Positions 1 through 7,198 of a stretch of 64,000 bases of DNA are shown in pieces. How positions within the stretch are numbered: position 1 is the first letter of the stretch; the number at the start of each line of letters is the position of its first letter. Under the pieces are notes generated by a model. The model was not told where the DNA came from. It saw only the letters and a program-made list of their open reading frames with translations, and did no database searches. Made by a program: the position numbers and the translations under genes. This DNA is from Fodinibius salicampi (lineage in GTDB: Bacteria > Bacteroidota > Rhodothermia > Balneolales > Balneolaceae), in contig NZ_BAABRS010000001.1 of the NCBI RefSeq assembly GCF_039545095.1, positions 124,001-188,000 of the forward strand, given 5' to 3'.

Positions 1-1
1 T

Positions 2-727
2 CTTTATATCGATCGGGGACTAGCCGTCTTACAGAATGAGGAGGTAAAAGAGCAATCATTTTTTCAATCTGGTGATCCATTAGTGGAAGAAGCCCAAACC
101 TATCTTGACTTTTTATTATCAGGTAAACGTACAGAAGCTGGTGAATACATTGATAAGTTGGTAAAAGAGGGTGTTGCTATAAAGGATATTTATGAGCACA
201 TATTTCAAAAGAGTCAGTATGAAGTGGGAGCACTTTGGCAGTCCAATATAATTAGTGTGGCCCATGAACATTATTGTACGGCAGCAACCCAGCTTATAAT
301 GTCGCAGTTGTACCCCAAGATATTTTCCACGAAAAAGAAAGGATACAAGCTGGTAGCTTGCTCAGTGGCCGATGAACTACATGAAATAGGTATTCGCATG
401 GTGGCCGACTTCTTTGAAATGGAAGGGTGGGATACCTACTATATGGGTGCCAATATGCCGGCACATAACCTGGTTAGCGCTATAAAAGAGTATGAAGCCG
501 ATGTCTTAGCCGTTTCGGTTACTATGCCACTTCATCTTGATAAAGCCGGTAAACTGATTAAAACTATCCGCTCCGATTCGGAAATTAACGACCTCAAAAT
601 ACTGGTAGGCGGTTATCCATTTCGTATAGAACCTGAATTGTGGAAAAAGCTGGGAGCTGACGGATCAGCGACTTCTGCAAAAGAAGCTATCAAACTTGCA
701 ACAAAATTATCTACCCAAAAGTCATGA
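2..727 (+). CDS. B12-binding (CarH/MetH-type) sensory protein, 5' partial
   Basis: The frame is open from the first bases of the window, so the N-terminus lies upstream; the GTG at 83 is not the real start. The visible part has a helical B12-capping domain and a Rossmann cobalamin domain. The capping domain carries W-x9-EH (Trp at 236-238, then E-H), the signature of CarH-type adenosylcobalamin photoreceptors. The Rossmann domain carries ELHEIG (His at 380-382), the ExHxxG form typical of CarH/LitR. The stop overlaps the next start (ATGA, 724-727), so it is translationally coupled to a histidine kinase. Inferred role: light- or cobalamin-responsive input protein. A methyltransferase corrinoid protein is the alternative, but W-x9-EH argues against it. 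Confidence 0.85.
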   Translation, partial: LYIDRGLAVLQNEEVKEQSFFQSGDPLVEEAQTYLDFLLSGKRTEAGEYIDKLVKEGVAIKDIYEHIFQKSQYEVGALWQSNIISVAHEHYCTAATQLIMSQLYPKIFSTKKKGYKLVACSVADELHEIGIRMVADFFEMEGWDTYYMGANMPAHNLVSAIKEYEADVLAVSVTMPLHLDKAGKLIKTIRSDSEINDLKILVGGYPFRIEPELWKKLGADGSATSAKEAIKLATKLSTQKS

Positions 728-1914
728 AACATATAGCTAAAGGAATCGCTTTACTTCTAGATGAAACGGGGTTGATTACAGAAGTTATACAGGATAACAT
801 GGCGTTTTTTGAAGATAAAAACCCATGTGGAGCTCCGCTTACCGCCTATTTGTATGATGATAGTGTCCAAAAAAGCTTTGAACTTATTTACAGGATAAAA
901 AAAGAAGGGGCTGCGTTTGATTGGGAGATGCATGCCAGGGTAGGTGGAGGAAACCATTTTCTTACGTTTTCTGGTATTAAAATCGAGAACGGCATTATTA
1001 TGGTTGGGACTACCAGCTCGGAAGACACCGAAACGTTTTTAAATGGACTAATGGAGATAAATAATGAGCAGCTTAATAAGCTGCGTTATTTTATAAAGAA
1101 GAAAGGGGGACAGGAAGCTAAAATTGGAAATGATTTTTCGATGTATAACAATATGTCCAGCCTTAATAATGAGCTGGCCAATACGAAGCGAAAACTGATC
1201 AAAAAGACAACAGAGTTGGAACGTATTAATAAGCTGAAAGATCAAATGCTGGGAATGGCTGCCCATGATCTGCGTAATCCCCTGTCAGTTATTCAAAATT
1301 ATGCAGATTTTTTGATGGAAGATATACGAAAAGGAAGTGTCGGAAAAGAACAATACGAGCTGGCGAAAGAGATCAAAGAATCCAGTGAATATATGGTACA
1401 GATAGTGGAGGGCATGTTAGATATATCAGCGATAGAAAGCGGGAGCATTTCGCTTGACAGGGAAGATGTTGATTTACACAGACTCATTCAACGGGCGGTA
1501 TCTCTCAATCGCCCCTCAGCGGAAAAGAAAAATATTCGTTTGGACATCAGTCTGTGTGATGAGTCTTGTGATAAGTTGATTGATTATCACAAATTTCAGC
1601 AAGTATTGAATAATTTGATTAGTAACGCTATTAAATACTCAGAAGCGAATACGACTACCACTGTTGGGATAGAAAAAGATGAAGAAGAAATAATTATTTA
1701 CGTAGCTGATGAAGGGCAGGGGATACCAGAGGAAGACCGGCATAAATTGTTTCAACCCTTCGCTAAAATTGATGTAGAGGCCACTGCAGGTGAAAAGAGT
1801 ACGGGCTTGGGATTGGCCATTACAAAAAAAATCGTAGAAGCCCACGGTGGCACAATAGATGTAAAAACAAAGGTAGGTGAAGGAACCACTTTTTACGTGC
1901 GCCTTCCCGGCTAA
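724..1914 (+). CDS. Cytosolic sensor histidine kinase coupled to the B12 protein
   Basis: 396 aa with no membrane segment. Residues about 1-105 look like a degenerate PAS domain, 140-175 a coiled linker, then HisKA with the phospho-acceptor in AAHDLRNPLSVI (His181) and an HATPase_c domain: N box NLISNAIKYSEA, G1 DEGQGIPEE, F box LFQPFAKI, G2 STGLGLAI. Four-base overlap with the upstream B12-binding gene implies the two form one signalling unit, the B12 protein serving as sensor. No response regulator follows; the next gene is on the opposite strand, so the partner is unknown. Confidence 0.9.
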   Translation: MKHIAKGIALLLDETGLITEVIQDNMAFFEDKNPCGAPLTAYLYDDSVQKSFELIYRIKKEGAAFDWEMHARVGGGNHFLTFSGIKIENGIIMVGTTSSEDTETFLNGLMEINNEQLNKLRYFIKKKGGQEAKIGNDFSMYNNMSSLNNELANTKRKLIKKTTELERINKLKDQMLGMAAHDLRNPLSVIQNYADFLMEDIRKGSVGKEQYELAKEIKESSEYMVQIVEGMLDISAIESGSISLDREDVDLHRLIQRAVSLNRPSAEKKNIRLDISLCDESCDKLIDYHKFQQVLNNLISNAIKYSEANTTTTVGIEKDEEEIIIYVADEGQGIPEEDRHKLFQPFAKIDVEATAGEKSTGLGLAITKKIVEAHGGTIDVKTKVGEGTTFYVRLPG

Positions 1915-1932
1915 TTTTTAAGTATCAGTTTT

Positions 1933-2931
1933 TTAGTTGAATGACCTCTTGTTGTAGCTGGATGTCAAAAAGAAGAAAACTGCTATACCTGATAAGAAAG
2001 TTAACAGTGAAATTGCGATTAGATAGCCGGATGGCCGGATGATAAAAAATGCAGCTACAAACTGAGCAATTATAATAATATAAAGCATAACTGCTATAGT
2101 AATACGGTTGATTTTGGTAATAAGATATGCCCCGAATGGGGCTCCAAGCATTACAAAGGGAATACATACCAGCCAATAATTGAATGCTTCGGTCTGCATA
2201 TCACCAAGTAGAAAGATGTGTAACAGGGTGCCGACGATTGCATTCGAGGTCATCAGTACGACGGAAGTAGGGGTAGCTATTTTCTCTGATAGACCGTATT
2301 TCAATGTTACGAATGAAAAGGTGCAAATATCAATTCCATTACCAAATATTGCACTTAGGATGCCTCCAATTATACCTACTAATATCAGTTCCAATTGCTG
2401 ATAATTCGATAAATCCGGCAATGTCATCCGAGTATCTCTTTTTCGGATGTGATTTATTACAAAAAGCGCAATTCCAAAGCTTAACCAAAACGAGACAAAC
2501 ATCATTTTAGCATAATCGGGTGGGACCAATGGCGCAATCCAGATAGTGCCAATAATGATACCGGCCAGCCCTCCGAAGCCTGAAAGAAGAAGGTATGTTT
2601 TTTCAATAGAAATTCTTTTTGCGAGAATCCACAGTGTGGCCGCTGTCATTCCGATACTTTGAATAGCAAGACTGAAATTACGGGCCACATCAGGGGAAAT
2701 ATTGAACACAAGTGTCATAACTGGATAGGCGATGGCTCCGCCGCCTTCGGAACTGGCGCCGGCAATAAACGACCCGAAGATCATGGTAACAGACATAAAC
2801 CAATTATCCAGAAATAAGCTCCATTCCTGCATTTGGTACATGTACCCCAACCAAATGATGTACGTAACAAGTACAGGAAGACCAAACAGGAGTAAGGTTC
2901 TTCGCTCAGGAAAATATCCAGTGATGTTCAA
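1933..2931 (-). CDS. TSUP family (TauE/SafE) membrane exporter
   Basis: 332 aa with 8-9 hydrophobic segments. The first loop after TM2 has GSFIAGASSEGGGAIAYPV, and the second repeat has GGILSAIFGNGIDICTF, which is the duplicated glycine-rich hairpin pattern of TauE/SafE/YfcA proteins. These move sulfite, sulfoacetate or related organosulfur anions across the inner membrane; the substrate here cannot be told. The gene stands alone, convergent with the histidine kinase (18 bp between stops). No sulfur-metabolism gene is adjacent. Confidence 0.85.
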   Translation of the reverse strand: MNITGYFPERRTLLLFGLPVLVTYIIWLGYMYQMQEWSLFLDNWFMSVTMIFGSFIAGASSEGGGAIAYPVMTLVFNISPDVARNFSLAIQSIGMTAATLWILAKRISIEKTYLLLSGFGGLAGIIIGTIWIAPLVPPDYAKMMFVSFWLSFGIALFVINHIRKRDTRMTLPDLSNYQQLELILVGIIGGILSAIFGNGIDICTFSFVTLKYGLSEKIATPTSVVLMTSNAIVGTLLHIFLLGDMQTEAFNYWLVCIPFVMLGAPFGAYLITKINRITIAVMLYIIIIAQFVAAFFIIRPSGYLIAISLLTFLSGIAVFFFLTSSYNKRSFN

Positions 2932-3309
2932 CTGTAAGCTCTAACTATGTACTGAAATTTAATAATTTTAGTTACCTAATGAACTGTTTATCTCTTATCT
3001 ATGCAAATAATGCTTTAAATCCTTTGGCTTGGATGGATTAGTAAGTGAAAAATCAGATTATATTGTAAAATAACAAACGGATATTAACAGGATCCGAAGG
3101 AGAGGTGGTTCATTTAACGTTGTTAGATATTTGGGATTTTCTTGCCAACCTGATAACACCTAATGGAAAAAATATCTTTCTATGAAATGACATATGTAAA
3201 AATGAAAAACAAGAGGAGCATTTTCTTCTAAAACGGTATGAACTAAGTGGCTTCCTTCGTAATAAAACTATATGAGTATATCACATTTAAATCGCTACTG
3301 AAGAGTATA
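2932..3309. other. Intergenic region, AT-rich, no gene seen
   Basis: 378 bp between two leftward genes. It must hold the promoter of the TSUP gene and the 3' end of the symporter transcript. I see no ORF with a ribosome site, no strong hairpin with a T-run, and no copy of the 19-bp palindrome found elsewhere in the window. Confidence 0.5.
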
Positions 3310-4878
3310 TTACCGGAAGAGATAGACGATGAGAACAATAATAAAACAGACGAGGGCCCCGTAAAACTGATAGCTTCGGTACCATGGATTTTTTTTGCTC
3401 AGCGATAGCGTTCCGGTCAGCGAAAGTTGCCACACGCTGCCCGGAATGCTATGCTTTACTTTGTTTTTCGTAAAAATGCTGGTGATTATCATCACAGCCG
3501 AGCTGAAGATGAATATAATAGTGGCAGAATAGAGATAATGAATAGGAGGTACAAAATGATAAAAGTAGTTATTGATCATTAAGAATATTCCCATCAATCC
3601 ACCTAAGATTAATGAATAGAAGGAGCTGTTTGCAGTAGCCTTGCTCCAAAATAAGCCAAATATAAAACACGTCACTACGGGCGGACTTATATAAGACAGC
3701 ACCGCTTGTAAGTATTCCCAGAGCGTTGGGAATTGATTTATAAAAGGAGCCCATAATGAGGCAGCAAAAACGGCTACGAGGATAAATACTTTTCCTACCT
3801 TTATTAGGTGTTTCTGGCTGCTTCCGGGACGAACTTTTTTATAAAGATCTAGTGTGGCGATACTTGAAGCCGCGGTAAGTGCAGAATCGATACTCGACAT
3901 CAGAGCCGCTACAAAACCCGTTAAGACAATCCCCAGGATACCGGCGGGTAGAAAGTCCAGCATCAGCTCTGGAAATATTAGGTTGGGGTTTGCTAGGTCT
4001 GGATAAATAATTCGTCCAAGTGTTGCAGGGAGGACAATAATAAATAACAGGGGCAGTTTAAGAGCCGCTGCAAAAATTACTCCTTTACGTCCGGCATCAA
4101 TAGATTTTGCACCAAGTACGCGCTGAACCATATATTGGTTTGAACAGGCAAAGTAGAAACCAAGTATGGGCAGGCTAATCAAAAGGGTAGGCCAAGGAAT
4201 GACCTCATCATCCAACGGACGGATAAGACTTAGAAATTCGGGAGCAATCTGTTGTTGGATTTCATTCCATGAACCGACCTCATTATATACAATGGCAGCA
4301 ACCGCTATCGAACCGAATGTAAGCAGAATAGCCTGAATACTATCAGTTATTACAACGGCGCGAAGTCCTCCGGCTACCGTGTATAAGCCAGAGACCATAG
4401 CCATCCCTATAATAAAGACATAAAGGTCGATTTCCGGGAAAATACCTTTAAGAAAAAGACTGCTGGCATACAATGAACCGGCAATATCAATAAATACATT
4501 GATGGCGATAGAAATAAATGAAAAATAGGTGCGTGACCGGGAATCATACCTCCGTTCCAGGAATTCAGGCATGGTAATGAGCTGGTGCCTGAGATAATAG
4601 GGTACAATAAAGATAGCGAAAAGCACAAGGATGACGGAGCCTGTCCACTCATAATTAAAAACCGAAATACCGGTTTTATAGCCACTGCCGGCTAAGCCAA
4701 TAATACTACTGATCGAGATATTGGTGGCGTAAAGGGAGAGTCCGATTAGCGGCCAGCTTAGGGTATGATCAGCTAAGAAGAAATCATCCGTCGTGTTATG
4801 AGTTTGGGCTTCCTGAAATCCCCTCCAGGTTATAAACAGGAGATATAATGCAATGATTGTAAGATCTAGAGCTGACAA
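3310..4878 (-). CDS. Sodium:solute symporter (SSS family)
   Basis: 522 aa with about 14 membrane helices, the normal size for SSS transporters. It begins in TM1 and keeps the family core: NISISSIIGLAGSGYKTG in the unwound TM2 region, the amphipathic MPEFLERRYDSRSR loop, and ALMSSIDSALTAASSIATLDLYKK near TM9, where the serines form the Na2 site. Likely imports a sugar, inositol or another organic solute with Na+ (SglT-like); the substrate is not readable. Stands alone with about 290 bp downstream before the next leftward gene. Confidence 0.88.
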   Translation of the reverse strand: MSALDLTIIALYLLFITWRGFQEAQTHNTTDDFFLADHTLSWPLIGLSLYATNISISSIIGLAGSGYKTGISVFNYEWTGSVILVLFAIFIVPYYLRHQLITMPEFLERRYDSRSRTYFSFISIAINVFIDIAGSLYASSLFLKGIFPEIDLYVFIIGMAMVSGLYTVAGGLRAVVITDSIQAILLTFGSIAVAAIVYNEVGSWNEIQQQIAPEFLSLIRPLDDEVIPWPTLLISLPILGFYFACSNQYMVQRVLGAKSIDAGRKGVIFAAALKLPLLFIIVLPATLGRIIYPDLANPNLIFPELMLDFLPAGILGIVLTGFVAALMSSIDSALTAASSIATLDLYKKVRPGSSQKHLIKVGKVFILVAVFAASLWAPFINQFPTLWEYLQAVLSYISPPVVTCFIFGLFWSKATANSSFYSLILGGLMGIFLMINNYFYHFVPPIHYLYSATIIFIFSSAVMIITSIFTKNKVKHSIPGSVWQLSLTGTLSLSKKNPWYRSYQFYGALVCFIIVLIVYLFR

Positions 4879-4969
4879 TATTAAATGCTTTAAGCGTAAT
4901 TAGATACAGAAAGGAAGCCTGAATTTTAATTTCATAAAAAGCAACCTTACGAAAAGCCATTGTTAAATG

Positions 4970-4988
4970 AAAGTCTGAGGCAGACTTT
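4970..4988. repeat. Perfect 8-bp inverted repeat
   Basis: aaagtctg-agg-cagacttt between the PH/SHOCT gene and the symporter. No T-run follows on either strand, so a terminator role is uncertain; it could also be an operator or mRNA hairpin. The remaining intergenic sequence (4879-5172) shows no convincing gene. Confidence 0.4.
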
Positions 4989-5172
4989 GCTCAAATTTCA
5001 GCCTTTTATATTGGGTTAGCTGCTTCTATGAAATTTCTTGTGGAGAAGTTTTATTATTCTAGAAGCACAATCAGCAATTGGAAAGAAGTTGTTGAGTCGG
5101 GTAATTTCAAAACATGTAAAAAAGAAACCGACGTTGTGATAAAGTGATCAAATCTGGAAGACAGACTGTTTG

Positions 5173-5700
5173 TTACTCAAAGTGTTTGCGTTCTTTTTCA
5201 AACTCTTCGTTGGATACCAAGCCCTGTTGCCAAAGACCCGTCAGGTAGTCCATACGATCTTTAGTTCCCGGTTTCGTATCGGGTTCCGGTGTTTTTGTTT
5301 GTTTTTGTTGTTTCTGGAGTCTCTTTTGCTCAGCTATAGCCCGATCCAGCAGTCCCTTGAGGTTATAGGGATTTTCCATCCCATATAGCGTCATGGAGGT
5401 GGCGGAAGTGTGAAGCTCGAGGTCACCCACGTTTAGTTTCGCTTGCAGCCAGTTTTGTTGGACCTCAACCTTGTCTATATTTACGAGATCGACATTGCGC
5501 TGGTATTGACTGTCCCGCGAACTTATTTGGGTATCAGAAACGCGGTAGGTGATACGTTTCTGTCTTTTATAGACCCAATACAATCCCAGGAGTCCGATCC
5601 CAAACAAGGGGATAAGAAGCACGGAAAGTGCATAGCCCAGAAAATGATTTTTCCAACTGATACCCAGCGTTATAACCTTATCTTTCGATTGATCAGCCAT
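5173..5700 (-). CDS. PH-like domain membrane protein with C-terminal SHOCT domain
   Basis: 175 aa. One or two N-terminal membrane segments (about 18-45), then a bacterial PH-like domain (ITYRVSDTQISSRDSQYQRN...VNIDKVEVQQN), a charged Gln/Lys linker, and a C-terminal SHOCT motif (DYLTGLWQQGLVSNEEFEKERKHF). The PH part resembles YdbS/YdbT-like bPH_2 domains; SHOCT helices mediate oligomerisation. Function unknown. Single gene, divergent from the ccm operon with 160 bp between. Confidence 0.75.
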   Translation of the reverse strand: MADQSKDKVITLGISWKNHFLGYALSVLLIPLFGIGLLGLYWVYKRQKRITYRVSDTQISSRDSQYQRNVDLVNIDKVEVQQNWLQAKLNVGDLELHTSATSMTLYGMENPYNLKGLLDRAIAEQKRLQKQQKQTKTPEPDTKPGTKDRMDYLTGLWQQGLVSNEEFEKERKHFE

Positions 5701-5860
5701 AGTAAAAGAACCTGCTTTTAAAAGAATATTGTATAGAGTGTAAAGGTAGGTAAAATTTGGAAAATTCTAAGGTGAAAGGACTAAGTTTTCCAAAACAGAT
5801 TTCGTATATTACCACGCTATAATAATACTCTGCTGTATGTGGGCAAAATTTTAGTAATTA

Positions 5861-6529
5861 ATGAGTTTGAAACCCTGGAAATATATTGTTGCTGTATGGC
5901 TGACGGTTGTTATTGCAGCCGGCTTTCTGATTCCTATTCCTGAAATTGATATTTTACAGGAATCAGCCCGCAACCTCTTTCTGCATGTGCCCATGTGGTT
6001 TACCATGGCTGTCTGTTTTGCCGGGGGATTTATTTATAGCATTAAATATTTGAACAACCCTGATCCTGCAACAGACTTTAAAGCTGAGTCTTTGACACAG
6101 GTGGGACTATTATTTGGTATCTGTGGCTTGATTACCGGCTCAATATGGGCACGGTTTACCTGGGGTTCCTGGTGGACTTTTGCCGAACCGCGCATGAATC
6201 TGTCTGCGCTGGCAATGATGATATATGTAGCCTATTTTGTGCTCCGAACGGCTTTTGATAATCCTGAACAGCGGGCCAAGATAGCTGCAGTTTTTAATGT
6301 TTTTGCGGCTACGACCATACCTTTTTTACTTTATATAATACCGCGTCAGCTACCCAGTCTGCATCCGGGAGCGGAGGGCAACCCCGCTTTTAGTGAAATT
6401 ACAGCCCCGGAACTGCGATACGTCTTTTATCCTGCAGTTATAGGGTTTGTAGCCCTTTCGATTTGGCTGTACGATATTTTGTATCGCTACAAGAAAGTAA
6501 AGTATCAACTTGAACAACAACGAGCATGA
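5861..6529 (+). CDS. ccmC: Heme exporter CcmC (cytochrome c maturation)
   Basis: 222 aa, six predicted membrane helices. It has the tryptophan-rich periplasmic heme-handling motif TWGSWWTFAEPRMN, preceded by LFGICGLITGSIWARF, diagnostic of CcmC/CcsA-type proteins. CcmC presents heme to CcmE at the outer face of the inner membrane. First gene of the local ccm operon; its stop overlaps the next start. ccmA and ccmB (the ABC partner) are not adjacent. Confidence 0.93.
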   Translation: MSLKPWKYIVAVWLTVVIAAGFLIPIPEIDILQESARNLFLHVPMWFTMAVCFAGGFIYSIKYLNNPDPATDFKAESLTQVGLLFGICGLITGSIWARFTWGSWWTFAEPRMNLSALAMMIYVAYFVLRTAFDNPEQRAKIAAVFNVFAATTIPFLLYIIPRQLPSLHPGAEGNPAFSEITAPELRYVFYPAVIGFVALSIWLYDILYRYKKVKYQLEQQRA

Positions 6530-6801
6530 CTTTTTTACCTATTCAAACACAAGAAGATACGGTTGCAACCGTTGATACTCTTTCGGAGTCGTATGAAGGC
6601 TGGGAAGGTACCGCCGGTTTTGAAGATGCCAGCATGTTTATTCAGGCGGCGGCTTCGTACGATCTTATTTTTATTGTTCTGGGCGTAAGCCTGATTATTT
6701 GGTTTATCCTTCTTTTCTTTATTATTCGGGTTGATAAGAAAGTAGGAAGACTGGAAGACGAAATTCAACAATCCCAAAACTCTTCTTCTCATGAAACCTA
6801 A
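6526..6801 (+). CDS. ccmD: CcmD-like single-pass membrane protein
   Basis: 91 aa. One membrane helix (AASYDLIFIVLGVSLIIWFILLFFII) followed by a basic, coiled cytoplasmic tail (RVDKKVGRLEDEIQQ), which is the CcmD layout. The N-terminal 40 residues before the helix are longer than in classic CcmD (about 50-65 aa in total). CcmD stabilises CcmC-CcmE complexes and release of holo-CcmE. It overlaps ccmC by 4 bp and ccmE by 11 bp, supporting tight coupling. Identification rests mostly on position and topology. Confidence 0.75.
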   Translation: MTFLPIQTQEDTVATVDTLSESYEGWEGTAGFEDASMFIQAAASYDLIFIVLGVSLIIWFILLFFIIRVDKKVGRLEDEIQQSQNSSSHET

Positions 6802-7192
6802 GTTGATTCTTGGCATTATCGCCATCGTTGGTTTTACATCGTTATTGATGTACAACTTCGGAAACAGCATCAGTACCTACGTTAATTTTGAACAGGCCGT
6901 AGAAATGAATAATGCCCATGTAGTTGGCAGCTGGGATGATTCCAAAGATTATGGTTTCTCCATGGAGTCTAAACAGTTTTCATTCTATATGGAAGATGAG
7001 GATGGAAATATACGTCGTGTGGTATATCCCAAAGCTAAGCCTAATAACTTCGAAGAGGCCGATCAGCTAGTGGTAATCGGTGAGATGCAGGGTGAAGTTT
7101 TTTATGCCGATGAAATGCTGATGAAGTGCCCCTCCAAGTATAATAATGCTGATGAGGCGGAATTTGAAAAGGCAATGCCTGCTAACAGTTAA
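6791..7192 (+). CDS. ccmE: Heme chaperone CcmE, CXXXY type
   Basis: 133 aa. N-terminal membrane anchor (residues 5-25), then an OB-fold periplasmic domain (VVGSWDDSKDYGFSMESKQFSFYMEDEDG) and the heme-attachment loop near the C-terminus. Instead of the classic HxxxY the motif is MKCPSKYNN (Cys113, Tyr117), so heme would bind covalently through Cys, as reported for CXXXY CcmE of some sulfate reducers and archaea. Sits between ccmD and ccmF in the operon. Confidence 0.9.
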   Translation: MKPKLILGIIAIVGFTSLLMYNFGNSISTYVNFEQAVEMNNAHVVGSWDDSKDYGFSMESKQFSFYMEDEDGNIRRVVYPKAKPNNFEEADQLVVIGEMQGEVFYADEMLMKCPSKYNNADEAEFEKAMPANS

Positions 7193-7198
7193 TATTTT

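Noticed and set aside
3001-3300. Promoter elements of the Bacteroidota type
   Set aside because: AT-rich matches occur everywhere in the intergenic DNA; I could not separate them from background by eye.
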